Below are positions 16,111 through 24,309 of a DNA stretch of 64,000 nt, piece after piece. The notes under the pieces are model-generated. The model was given only the letters and a program-made list of their open reading frames with translations, was not told the origin of the DNA and made no database searches. Position 1 is the first letter of the stretch, and each line of letters starts with the position of its first letter. The stretch is from Pseudomonadota bacterium (lineage in GTDB: Bacteria > Myxococcota > Myxococcia > Myxococcales > Myxococcaceae): NCBI GenBank assembly GCA_023426545.1, contig JAFAAN010000084.1:20829-84828 (forward strand), read 5' to 3'. The translations under genes were made by a program, and so were the position numbers.

Positions 16111-16140
16111 GGCCGCGGTGCCGAGGGAGGCGCCGCGGCC
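16111..16140 (+). terminator. Strong stem-loop after precursor gene (attenuator-like)
   Basis: Arms GGCCGCGGTGCC and GGCGCCGCGGCC pair over 12 bp with one G-U wobble, around the loop GAGGGA. It lies 28 bases after the precursor stop and before the exporter gene. There is no T run. Such hairpins commonly protect or part-terminate precursor messages, so the peptide is made in excess over its enzymes (inference). Confidence 0.6.
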
Positions 16141-16167
16141 CCTCTCCTGGCCTGGGCACGAGTCGAC

Positions 16168-17493
16168 ATGGCTGACCCGATGAGAGACCTTTCTGCTCGG
16201 AGCGCAGGCACTCCCTCCCTCCTTCGTGACTCGGCGTTCCGGTGGTTGTGGACTGGCCAGGTGGCCAGTCTCCTCGGGGACAATCTCTACGCCATGGTTG
16301 TCGTGGCGCTGACCGTCCCCACCTCCGAGCGGCCCGCGCTCACGCTCGGCGTGGCAATGGCCGCGCGTTTCCTGGCGCTGGCGCTCTTCATTGTATTGGG
16401 AGGCGTGCTAGCGGACCGTCTCCCGAGATTCCGCCTGCTGGCCTTCGCCGACGTGGTTCGGCCGCTGGCCCTGATTCCCCTGGCGCTGCTGGGGGGGGAC
16501 TCCCCGTTCTGGCTCATCGCCGCCGTTTCTTTCGTGATGGGGGCGGGAGAGGCGCTCTACGGCCCGACCTACGATGCGTCCATTCCCTCCATCGCGAGGC
16601 CAGACATGCTGGCCCGGGCCAACTCCGCCTCGAAGGTGGTCCGGAGCCTGGCCAGGGTGGTGGGGCCCGGTGCTGCCGCGGTGTTCGTGTCCACGCTGGG
16701 GGCGAAGGGCGCGATTGCCACGGCGATGGTGGCGTTCGTGGCGTCTCTGGCGACGCTGGGGGTGCTCCGGGCACGGGGGCACTCCGGTGGTGCTCCGGCG
16801 CCTCGCCAGGAGGGGGCCACCGTCCTGCGGGAGGCGCTCGACGGGTTCAGCGTCCTCGTGAGGATGCGTTGGCTGGCCGCGCTGGAGGTGATGGCGGCGA
16901 CCCACGTCTTGCTGGCGGTGGCGCCCTGGCTCGTGTTGCTTCCCATCATCACGGAGCGCGGCACCGGTGGCATCAACACCTATGCCTGGCTCCTGGGCGC
17001 CTTTTCGGCGGGCGGGATTCCTGGCGCGCTTGTCGCCAGCCGGCTGCGCTTGAGGCGGCCGGGAGTGGCGCTGCTGTTGGGGTTGATGCCCTTTGGGATT
17101 GCGTGCCTGGCATTGGGAGGCAAGGCCTCCATGGTGCTGCTGGTTCCCCTGTTCTTCATCGCAGGGTTTGGCACCGAGGTGACCGACGTCCTGAAGATGA
17201 CGGCCATCCAGCAGCAGGTCGCCCCCGAGTTCCTCGGCCGGGTGTTCTCCTTGGACTTCCTGGCCTCGTTCGTCACCATGCCGCTGGGCCAGTTGCTGAC
17301 CGGCGTGTTCGTCGCTCCTGGCCAGGAGCGCTCGATGATGCAATGGGCTGGCATCGTCATCCTCTCCACGACGTTGCTGCCGTTGCTGGTGCCTGGGGTG
17401 GCATCGCTCGGAAGCGCGAAGTCGTCCACGGCTCCTGGTGGATTGGCGGAGGGCGTCCTGCCTCAGATGAACTCAGGAGAGGCCTCGTCATGA
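16168..17493 (+). CDS. MFS transporter of the RiPP operon
   Basis: A 441-residue polytopic membrane protein with about 11-12 hydrophobic helices. The FRWLWTGQVASLLGDNLYAM opening, LGGVLADRLPRFRLL after the second helix and the FLGRVFSLDFLA segment are those of the EntS/DHA3-like major facilitator branch that exports small peptides and siderophores. The likely role is export of the mature product or self-protection. I chose ATG 16168 because the earlier in-frame start at 16102 would put the stem-loop inside the coding region; another ATG at 16180 is possible. The stop overlaps the radical SAM start in ATGA, so translation is coupled. Confidence 0.85.
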   Translation: MADPMRDLSARSAGTPSLLRDSAFRWLWTGQVASLLGDNLYAMVVVALTVPTSERPALTLGVAMAARFLALALFIVLGGVLADRLPRFRLLAFADVVRPLALIPLALLGGDSPFWLIAAVSFVMGAGEALYGPTYDASIPSIARPDMLARANSASKVVRSLARVVGPGAAAVFVSTLGAKGAIATAMVAFVASLATLGVLRARGHSGGAPAPRQEGATVLREALDGFSVLVRMRWLAALEVMAATHVLLAVAPWLVLLPIITERGTGGINTYAWLLGAFSAGGIPGALVASRLRLRRPGVALLLGLMPFGIACLALGGKASMVLLVPLFFIAGFGTEVTDVLKMTAIQQQVAPEFLGRVFSLDFLASFVTMPLGQLLTGVFVAPGQERSMMQWAGIVILSTTLLPLLVPGVASLGSAKSSTAPGGLAEGVLPQMNSGEASS

Positions 17494-19412
17494 CGGCTCG
17501 GGTTCGGCAAGAGGACGCTTCTCGCGGTGGAGCGCCCACGGACGTCCTGCTGTTGTTTCCCGGCGTGACGGAGGCGCGCTTCTTTCCCTATCTGAGCTTG
17601 CCCGTGCTGACGGCCTATCTGCGGGCGCAGGGCCGCCGCGTCGCGCAGCGAGACCTCAACCTGGCATTGCTGGAGCGGCTTGGACGCCGTGTCCCCGAGG
17701 CGCTGCCCGAAGCAGAGGGGGAGTACCGGCACCTGCTGGCCCGGTTCATGGAAGCGCAGGGGGCGACGCTGCACGCGACGCTCTTCGACAAGGCGAAGAC
17801 GGGCTTCCCCATCGCGGTGGCGCATCAGCTGCTCCGCTCCTTCATCGAGGAGCCTCTTCGCAGGTCCCTGCTCACCATCCGGCATCGGCGGCTGGACGCG
17901 CTGCTGGAGCAGGCGTGGCGGCCCGCGCCGCTGGACGACCTCCCCGCCCGCTTGCATGAGGAGCTGGTGGCGGAAGCGCTGACGGCGCACGCCCCCAGGG
18001 TGGTGGGCATCTCCGTGGCGTACTTCAGCCAGCTCGGCCCGGCGCTGCGGATCGCGCGGCAGGTGCGTTCTCTGAGCCCCGAGACCTACGTCATCCTCGG
18101 GGGACAGCAGGTCATGATGCGGGGCGCGGAGCTGGCGAAGCAGCCGCGCATCTTCGAGCTGGTCGACGCGCTCTGTACCGGCGCGGGTGAGCGGACGCTG
18201 CTCGAGCTGGTCCGGCGGCTGGATGCGCAGGAGGGGCGCGCCTTCACCGTGCCCGGCGCCCTGACCGCCTCCGGAGGTGAGCCGGCGCTCAAGCACCATA
18301 TCCACGACAACCCTCCTCCCGACTTCGAGGGGCTGCCGTTTCATCGGTACTGGGCGGACGAGCCTCAGCTCCCGGTCATCAGCTGCATCGGGTGCTACTG
18401 GGGGCGGTGCGTGTTCTGCTCCTATGGGAACCGCTCCTTGAATGGCGGCTACCAGCAGCTCACGCCCGCGCAGCTCGCGGACCACTGCGCGGCGGGGCTG
18501 GACGCCACCGGCGCGCGCTGGGTGATGTTCGTCGACGAGAACTGCAACCTCCGGTTGGTGCTCAAGGCCGTGCGGCTGCTGGCCGCCCGGGGCTACACGT
18601 TCCAGTGGTCATCCCGGAACCGGCTGGAGCGTGAGCTGGCGAGCCTGGAGTTCTGCCAGGAGCTGGCCGACGCCGGGTGTCGGTTGATGAGCGTGGGGTA
18701 CGAGACGAACTCGCAGCGCCTGCTCGACCGCATGGACAAGGGCGTTGATGCCAGCCTCTACCAACGCATCATCGACAACCTGCACCAGGTCGGAATCGAC
18801 CTGCGCTTCTCCATCATGGGAGGACTCTTCGACGAGTCGCCCGAGGAGGCCGAGGCGTCGCGGGCCTTCCTGGTGGCCAACGCACGGAAGATTGGCGTCG
18901 ACGTGATGCAGATGCTCGCCGTCGAGCCCGGGACGCGCCTGGCGGCCGCGCCGGAGGCGTACGGACTGGCGACGTCCGAGGACACGCCGCTCCAGGCGAA
19001 CGAGGACTTCTCCTACCTCGGTGGACGCGTGGGCGCGTCATACCAGTTCCTCTCGGGAGGGGACTGGAGCGAGCGCTCGCGGTGGCTGTCGCGGGTGATG
19101 GAAACGGTCCTTCCGGAGAAGAACGCGGACAGGCACCCGCGCTTCCGGCAAGGAGGGCGTCTCAGCGCCGAGGGGGTGCCGGGCCTGCGACTCCACCCGT
19201 GGGTGCTGCGGGAGGGGCCCCGGCTGGTCGACCTGCGGTGGGCGTTGACCTACCGGCTCATCGACGACGTCCAGTACGAGCCTGGAACCCACTCGCTGCG
19301 CGCCCGCACGCCGCGCGGGCGAATGGTGATGGAGCGCCTGGTCATGGCGGACCTGGGACTGGCGCAAGCGGACGCTGTTTCTCCCAGCGCGGTCCCGCAC
19401 GTTTGGGCTTGA
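17490..19412 (+). CDS. B12-binding-type radical SAM enzyme
   Basis: A 640-residue enzyme. Residues ~15-50 (DVLLLFPGVTEARFF) and ~170-215 (VVGISVAYFSQLG, VILGGQQVMMRG) form a cobalamin-binding-like Rossmann domain without DXHXXG. The radical SAM domain starts at ~295, and its cluster motif is CYWGRCVFC with C302, C307 and C310: CX4CX2C rather than CX3CX2C. An extra C299 lies just before it. FVDENCNLRL, RLMSVGYETNSQRLLDRMDKG and RFSIMGGLFDESPEEA are typical later strands. B12 radical SAM enzymes in RiPP pathways do C-methylation, epimerisation or cyclisation; which applies here is unknown. It overlaps the exporter gene by four bases and precedes the DUF692-like gene by 16 bases. Confidence 0.85.
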   Translation: MTARVRQEDASRGGAPTDVLLLFPGVTEARFFPYLSLPVLTAYLRAQGRRVAQRDLNLALLERLGRRVPEALPEAEGEYRHLLARFMEAQGATLHATLFDKAKTGFPIAVAHQLLRSFIEEPLRRSLLTIRHRRLDALLEQAWRPAPLDDLPARLHEELVAEALTAHAPRVVGISVAYFSQLGPALRIARQVRSLSPETYVILGGQQVMMRGAELAKQPRIFELVDALCTGAGERTLLELVRRLDAQEGRAFTVPGALTASGGEPALKHHIHDNPPPDFEGLPFHRYWADEPQLPVISCIGCYWGRCVFCSYGNRSLNGGYQQLTPAQLADHCAAGLDATGARWVMFVDENCNLRLVLKAVRLLAARGYTFQWSSRNRLERELASLEFCQELADAGCRLMSVGYETNSQRLLDRMDKGVDASLYQRIIDNLHQVGIDLRFSIMGGLFDESPEEAEASRAFLVANARKIGVDVMQMLAVEPGTRLAAAPEAYGLATSEDTPLQANEDFSYLGGRVGASYQFLSGGDWSERSRWLSRVMETVLPEKNADRHPRFRQGGRLSAEGVPGLRLHPWVLREGPRLVDLRWALTYRLIDDVQYEPGTHSLRARTPRGRMVMERLVMADLGLAQADAVSPSAVPHVWA

Positions 19413-19428
19413 GAGAGGAGCGGTCGCA

Positions 19429-20379
19429 ATGCCTGTTCCGATGCGCGCAGCGGCGCCTTCCCGCCTGGGGCTGGGCGTGGGCATGGACATGCCATGGGCG
19501 GGTGGGACGGTCGTGGGGTTCGATTCCCAGGTGGGAGGGCCCTCCAGGAAGGTGGAGGGCTTTCTCCGGAGGTATGGGGCGGAGTTCTCGTACCTGATGT
19601 TCTCCTTCCAGCCGCGCGGTCCCGCCGCCATGGACGCCAGCCTCTACGTGCCTGCCTATGACCGGCTCGTGGCCCTGGTGCCCGCTGGAACGCCGCTCGT
19701 CCTGCACCAGACGACGCTCAACCTGGCGGCATCCCACGCGTATGACCGGCAGGCCGTGTACCGGTTCACCAACGCGCTGCACGCGCGCTATGGCTTCCAG
19801 TGGGTCGTGGAGGACATTGGAATCTGGTCACAGCATGGCATTCCCATGCCGTATCCGCTGCCGCCCTTCCTCACCGAGGAGGCCCTGGAGCGGACCATCG
19901 CGAACGTCCGCGAGGCGCGGGCGCAGCTCGCCGCCCCGCTCCACATCGAGTTCCCGGGCTTCAGTGATGGCTTCATGGTCATCGTGGGAGAGCTGGACGC
20001 CTACGATTACTTCCGGCGGTTGGCGGACGCCGCCGATGTGGCCGTCACCCTGGATGTCGGCCATCTGCTGTCCTATCGATGGCTGCGGGGCCACCGCGGG
20101 GAGGCGCTCTTCGGAGACCTGGATCGGCTGCCGCTGGAGCGTTGCCGCGAGTTGCACCTGTCGGGGTGCGCCATCGCCCGGGACAAGTTCCTCGACCTGC
20201 ACCACGGCGTCCTGCTCGATGAGCAGCTCGCGCTCTGTGAACTGCTGTTGGAGCGCTGCCCGTCCCTGGTGGGGGTCACCTACGAGGACCCCGCCTACAG
20301 CCAGGAGGGCGTGCTGGTGCCCAAGGCGATGCCCAACGTCCACCGGCTCAGGGGGCTCGTCGAGCAATGGATGCGCTGA
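19429..20379 (+). CDS. DUF692/MNIO-like TIM-barrel protein
   Basis: A 316-residue protein, start supported by GAGAGGAG eight bases upstream. The order of conserved blocks follows DUF692 multinuclear non-haem iron oxidases (MNIOs): a LVLHQTTLNL His strand, WVVEDIGIW, PLPPFLTEEAL, HIEFPG (for the usual LENP), VTLDVGHLLSY (for LDVNN), ELHLSG and a late TYEDP. Several positions that are Asn in the classical family are Phe or His here, so metal ligation may differ. MNIOs modify Cys, Asp or C-terminal residues of RiPP precursors, often with a partner protein. The proposed core has no Cys, so a different target is implied (inference). It overlaps the next gene by 13 bases. Confidence 0.72.
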   Translation: MPVPMRAAAPSRLGLGVGMDMPWAGGTVVGFDSQVGGPSRKVEGFLRRYGAEFSYLMFSFQPRGPAAMDASLYVPAYDRLVALVPAGTPLVLHQTTLNLAASHAYDRQAVYRFTNALHARYGFQWVVEDIGIWSQHGIPMPYPLPPFLTEEALERTIANVREARAQLAAPLHIEFPGFSDGFMVIVGELDAYDYFRRLADAADVAVTLDVGHLLSYRWLRGHRGEALFGDLDRLPLERCRELHLSGCAIARDKFLDLHHGVLLDEQLALCELLLERCPSLVGVTYEDPAYSQEGVLVPKAMPNVHRLRGLVEQWMR

Positions 20380-21116
20380 GCAGCTTGGATGCGTCGTTCA
20401 GCCGGCTCATCTTCGACAGGGCCGCGCGTGAGCGCCTGCGGCGACAGGACTGGTCGGGCCTGGACGAGGCAACGCGTCAGGCGTTGTCGAACACCGACCT
20501 GGATGAGCTCGACCGGCTCGGGAGCGCCGTGCGCCGTGGCATCGAGACCGGGGACCTGGGGGGAATGGGCATCCGCCCGGGCTTCCCGAAGACGCTCGCC
20601 GCGCTCACCGCCCGGACGGGTGATGAGGGCGCGGTGCTCGATGGGTTCCTGGCCTCGCGCCACCTGCGCGAGGTCGATGGCATCGGGCGGCGGGCCGGCG
20701 TCAGCATGGCGGAGGCGTTCTACGACTGGGCGAGCGAGCAGCTCCAGGGAGAAGCCGCCGCGTCGTGTGCGCTCCAGCATGAGCTCGCGGGCATGTTGCT
20801 CAAGACGCGAGTCCATGCCCCGGTGCTCGGCTTCCAGGTGAGGACGCCGCTCATCCGCGTCACCGAGCGCGGCGCCCTGTGTGTGCTGGACGCCGCGCGC
20901 CCGCTCCGGGACGCTGAAGACAAGCCCGAGCAGCCCTTCGTCCACGCCTGCCACGGTGGCCGTTACATCAGCGGCAGGCTGTCTCAGGCCGTGGCCGCCG
21001 TCCTGCTCCAGGCGACGCGCTCACCGCCCGCCTGGGTGACGTCCATGCTCGTCGGCGTATCGCCCGGGTGGCTGGAGCGGATGAGGGGCCCGCTCATCGA
21101 GAAGGGCTTGCTGTGA
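20367..21116 (+). CDS. Unknown protein of the RiPP operon
   Basis: A 249-residue soluble protein with no signal or membrane segment that I cannot assign. The N-terminal ~65 residues (SLDASFSRLIFDRAARERL, then LDELDRLGSAVRRGIE) look all-helical and amphipathic. The C-terminal half has a mixed pattern ending WLERMRGPLIEKG. Its start lies inside the end of the DUF692-like gene (13-base overlap), so the two products are probably made in equal amounts and may form a complex. MNIO enzymes usually need a small partner that binds the leader peptide, and this gene sits where such a partner would be. That role is inference from position only. Confidence 0.6.
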   Translation: MDALSSLDASFSRLIFDRAARERLRRQDWSGLDEATRQALSNTDLDELDRLGSAVRRGIETGDLGGMGIRPGFPKTLAALTARTGDEGAVLDGFLASRHLREVDGIGRRAGVSMAEAFYDWASEQLQGEAAASCALQHELAGMLLKTRVHAPVLGFQVRTPLIRVTERGALCVLDAARPLRDAEDKPEQPFVHACHGGRYISGRLSQAVAAVLLQATRSPPAWVTSMLVGVSPGWLERMRGPLIEKGLL

Positions 21117-21144
21117 GCAGGGATTGGCTCGTGGGGGAACCGGT

Positions 21145-22407
21145 ATGGATGAAGCGTTGAGCAGAGGCGACAGTGAGGCGCGCGCCGTGGAACCACTGCG
21201 CATCGACATGGCGCGCGTGAGGGCATTCATGGCGTCCGCGCCGCCACCTCCGACGAGCGGCTTCCTGTTGCCCCCCACGGGGGGCGCGCAGGGGAGGCTG
21301 TCCGCGCTCCTGGCCCGCCGCAACCTCCGCCGTTTGCTGAAGGCGTTGGCGCTCCTCGACAGCTCGGCCAGTGCCGAGGACCAGCGCCTCTACCGATGCT
21401 GTGCGGAGGCGCTGCTGGGCCAGGAGGACGCGGCGCTCGAGGTGCTCTGCACGGAGCCGGAGCTGACGAGCTGGATCGCGGTGGCCGAGGCCTCGCGGGG
21501 GACGGGCGCGTCCATGGCGGTACAGCTGGCCGCCACGCTCCTGCCGGAGCTGTCCCAGCGCGGGGGCGCGCCGCTCATGCTCCGCCTGGCGCCAGACGCG
21601 GATGGGGCCTTTTCGATGCGCCGCGCGGGCGTGCGGCTGGTTCCGGACGAGCCCGTTCCGCAGCTCCACGTCCGCGTCGGCCAGGGGGGCTGGTCGGTGG
21701 TCACCGAGGATGGCGTTCGTGAGGTCCTTGCTGGCGCTCGGCTCCCTGGCTTCCAGGTCCAGGCGGTCCCGCGGCTGCTCGGCACGGGGCCTCACCTGCT
21801 GCCCGCGCCCACGCGCTGGCACGTCCAGAACATCTCCAACGAGCTCCACACCGCGAGCGGCCCCGAATACGCCGCGTTCGAGGAGGGGATGACGTCGGGC
21901 GCCGAGCTGTTGAGGCGCTACTGGCCCGAGGCCTGGGCCCACCTCAGCCAATCCTTGCGGCTGCTGCTGCCGCTCAGGGACCGGGGCCTGTTGCCCCACA
22001 ACTACAGCATCCACGGGTTTCGAGGGCTCGTCCTCAGCAGTCCTCGCCGGACCTATATGGCCGCGCAGTCGCTCGCGCATGAGACGGGGCACAACACGCT
22101 CAGCACCCTCATCGACCTCTTCCCGCTCTGCGCCAACGCCAACCTCGTGGTCGTCTCGCCGGTGGTCAAGGCGAACCGCACGCTGCCGTTCGTGTTTCAC
22201 GGCTGCTTTGCCTTCAGTCAGGACATCCTGCTCACCCGGAAGTTGATTCCCGCGCTCCAGGACGTCCCCACCGCCTCGCTGGAGAAGTACCTCCGGGAGA
22301 CGACGGACAAGGTCAGCGCCGCGCTCGACGTGCTGGACCAGCACGCGGTCTTCGAGCCCGTGGGGCGGGCGATACGCGACGAGGTCGCCGCAGTGCTCGC
22401 GGGTTGA
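21145..22407 (+). CDS. HExxH peptide-modification protein (aKG-HExxH beta-hydroxylase type)
   Basis: A 420-residue protein ending the operon. The motif AHETGHN at 311-317 gives H312, E313 and H316. It is preceded by the SIHGFRGLVLSSP strand and followed ~35 residues on by FVFHGCFAFSQD, a third-His candidate. This is the layout of the HExxH putative peptide-modification family (linked to FxsB-like radical SAM systems), whose studied members are 2-oxoglutarate-dependent peptide beta-hydroxylases and not proteases. No secretion signal is present, which also argues against a protease. It may hydroxylate residues such as Phe, His or Asn of the core (inference). ATG 21145 is preferred over a TTG 21 bases earlier; GGGGGAA lies in front. 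Confidence 0.75.
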   Translation: MDEALSRGDSEARAVEPLRIDMARVRAFMASAPPPPTSGFLLPPTGGAQGRLSALLARRNLRRLLKALALLDSSASAEDQRLYRCCAEALLGQEDAALEVLCTEPELTSWIAVAEASRGTGASMAVQLAATLLPELSQRGGAPLMLRLAPDADGAFSMRRAGVRLVPDEPVPQLHVRVGQGGWSVVTEDGVREVLAGARLPGFQVQAVPRLLGTGPHLLPAPTRWHVQNISNELHTASGPEYAAFEEGMTSGAELLRRYWPEAWAHLSQSLRLLLPLRDRGLLPHNYSIHGFRGLVLSSPRRTYMAAQSLAHETGHNTLSTLIDLFPLCANANLVVVSPVVKANRTLPFVFHGCFAFSQDILLTRKLIPALQDVPTASLEKYLRETTDKVSAALDVLDQHAVFEPVGRAIRDEVAAVLAG

Positions 22408-22409
22408 GC

Positions 22410-22445
22410 GCGGGGCCCGGAGCGCCTCACCGCGCCCGGGCCCGC
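22410..22445. terminator. GC-rich hairpin at the end of the RiPP operon
   Basis: Arms GCGGGGCCCGG (22410-22420) and CCGGGCCCGC (22436-22445) pair with one bulged G around a 15-base loop. It lies between the HExxH gene stop and the convergent enoyl-CoA hydratase gene, so it may terminate both. There is no T run. Confidence 0.4.
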
Positions 22446-22460
22446 TGTCCCACCGGGGCC

Positions 22461-23213
22461 CTACTTCCGGCCGCGGGACATGAAGACCATGAAGGCCTCC
22501 TGCGCCTCGGTGGACTGGAGGCGCTGGATGAACTCGCCGCCCTCGCGGGTCAGCGTCTCGCGGACCTGGGCGCGCAGCGGCTCGCGCATCAGCCGCTTCG
22601 TCACGCGCACCGCCTCGGCCGGGCGGGAGGCCAGGGTGGTGGCGCGCTCGGTGGCCACCTCGTGGAGGCTGGCGTCCGGCACCACCTTGTTGATGAGGCC
22701 CGCGCGCAGCGCCGTGGCCGCGTCGAAGGGCTCGCCGAAGAGCAGCAGCTCGCTGGCCAGCGCGAAGCCCGCCGTCCTCGGGATGAGCAGGCTGCTGGCA
22801 CCCTCCGCGCACAGCCCCAGCTGGACGAAGGGCATGTGGAAGCGCGCGCGCTCGCTGGCCACCACGTAGTCACAGTGCAGCAGCATGGTGGTGCCGATGC
22901 CCACCGCCGGCCCGTCCACCGCGGCCATCACCGGCTTGTCGGCGTCCACCAGCGCGCGCAGGAAGCGGAACACGGCGCTGTCCTCGCCCGCGGGCGGGTG
23001 CTCCATGAAGTCGCCAATGTCGTTGCCGGCCGTGAAGACGCTGCCCGCGCCGGTGAGCAGCACCACGCGGACGTCCGTGTTGCCCTCCGCGCCCTTCAAC
23101 GCGGCGGTGGCCGCCTCGTACATGGCATGCGTGAAGGCGTTCTTCTTCTCGGGCCGGTTGAAGGTGAGGGTGAGGACCCCCGAATCGAGCTTCGTGAGCA
23201 GCGTGTCGGACAT
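22461..23213 (-). CDS. Enoyl-CoA hydratase/isomerase family protein
   Basis: A 250-residue crotonase-fold enzyme. The oxyanion-hole segments VFTAGNDIGDFM and AAVDGPAVGIGTTMLLHCDYVVAS are clear, and FHMPFVQLGLCAEGASSLLIPR follows. Where mitochondrial hydratase has its two catalytic Glu, this protein has Gly-Pro-Ala and a single Glu in AEGASS, which suits the 2-enoyl isomerase (ECI/PECI) or a divergent hydratase group. It acts in fatty-acid or amino-acid oxidation in the cytoplasm. It converges with the RiPP operon and is preceded by the PRPP synthetase gene on the same strand (53 bases), but a common job is not evident. Confidence 0.85.
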   Translation of the reverse strand: MSDTLLTKLDSGVLTLTFNRPEKKNAFTHAMYEAATAALKGAEGNTDVRVVLLTGAGSVFTAGNDIGDFMEHPPAGEDSAVFRFLRALVDADKPVMAAVDGPAVGIGTTMLLHCDYVVASERARFHMPFVQLGLCAEGASSLLIPRTAGFALASELLLFGEPFDAATALRAGLINKVVPDASLHEVATERATTLASRPAEAVRVTKRLMREPLRAQVRETLTREGGEFIQRLQSTEAQEAFMVFMSRGRK

Positions 23214-23266
23214 GGTGCCGGGAGCCTAACCGACTCCATGGGCCTGGGCGGGAGAATGGCGCGCCC

Positions 23267-24163
23267 TCAGGGCCGCAGCGCCCGGGCCACCAGCGGCGCG
23301 AGCGTCACCACCTGGTGGCGGAACGGCAGCCCCTCGACGGGCTCCACGCTGTCGGTGCTGACCAGCCGGGTCAGCGGCAGGTTGCGCAGCCGCTCCACGG
23401 CGGGGCCCACCAGCAGGGCATGCGTTGTCACCACCGTGAAGTCCTCCACACAGCCGGCGTCCCGCAGCGTGCCCGCGGCGGCGGCCAGTGTGCCGCCGGT
23501 GGACACCATGTCGTCCACCAGGATGGGGCGCAGGCCGCGCACCTCGCCCATCAGCCCGCTGGCGTGGACCTCGTCGCCGCTCAGCCGCACCTTGTGGATG
23601 ACGGCCCAGGGCCGGTTCAGCAGCCGGGCCAGGGCCTCCGCGCGCTTCACCGCGCCCAGGTCCGGCGCCACCACCACGGAGGTGTCCGTGACGTGCGGGC
23701 GCAGCGCGTCCGCCAGCAGGGGCAGCGCCGTGAGGTGCTCCAGCGGCGCGCCGAAGCAGCCCTCCAGGGCGGGGCTGTGCATGTCCGTCACCAGCACCCG
23801 CGCGAAGCGGCCCTGGGACAGCAGGTCTGCCACCAGCCGGCCGCCCAGGGGCTCTCCGGGCCTGGCGCGCCGGTCCTGCCGCGCGTAGCCCAGGTAGGGC
23901 ACCACGGCCTCCAGCCGCGCGGCCCCCATCCGCCAGCACGCGTCCGCCATCAGCAGCAGCTCCAGCAGGTGCTCTCCCGCGGGCGGTGTCGTGGACTGCA
24001 CCAGCACCACGGTGCGGCCGCGCACGCTCTCGGGCACCTCGACGTGCATCTCTCCGTCGGGGAAGCGCTCGAAGTGGCAGTCCGTGGGCGCCACGCCCAG
24101 GGCTTGCCCGAGCGCGCGCCCCAGGTGCGGGCTCGCCGTGCCAACAAGGAGGACAGGGTCCAT
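23267..24163 (-). CDS. Ribose-phosphate pyrophosphokinase family protein
   Basis: A 298-residue PRPP synthetase homologue. FPDGEMHVEVPESVRGRTVVLVQS is the family's N-terminal strand pair. A YLGYARQDRRARPGEP flexible loop with RQDR follows, then the PRPP/ribose-phosphate motif ILVDDMVSTGGTL. It would make PRPP from ribose 5-phosphate and ATP for nucleotides and NAD. Compared with canonical Prs (~315) it is a little short and diverges in ISKKR-like regions, so it may be an accessory copy. ATG 24163 is preferred over a GTG three codons upstream. The divergent neighbour is a phosphoribosyltransferase, which uses PRPP; they share a 146-base upstream region. Confidence 0.82.
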   Translation of the reverse strand: MDPVLLVGTASPHLGRALGQALGVAPTDCHFERFPDGEMHVEVPESVRGRTVVLVQSTTPPAGEHLLELLLMADACWRMGAARLEAVVPYLGYARQDRRARPGEPLGGRLVADLLSQGRFARVLVTDMHSPALEGCFGAPLEHLTALPLLADALRPHVTDTSVVVAPDLGAVKRAEALARLLNRPWAVIHKVRLSGDEVHASGLMGEVRGLRPILVDDMVSTGGTLAAAAGTLRDAGCVEDFTVVTTHALLVGPAVERLRNLPLTRLVSTDSVEPVEGLPFRHQVVTLAPLVARALRP

Positions 24164-24309
24164 GGGCCGCACCCTAGCGCGCCTGCCGGGCGGGCGGTGC
24201 GTCCCCGGGGGTCCCCCCAGCAGCCCCCGGCCAGGGCGGCCCCCGCCTGGCCCTCCGCCGCCATCCAGGAGGGGCGTGACTTCCTTGTGTGAGGTGGAGG
24301 ACGGACGCG

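Noticed and set aside
16102..16167. Longer exporter start at 16102
   Set aside because: Would place the stem-loop in the coding region and add residues unlike the family.
19505..19530. tRNA-like GGTTCGATTCC T-loop sequence
   Set aside because: Lies inside the DUF692-like gene, and no acceptor, D or anticodon stems surround it.
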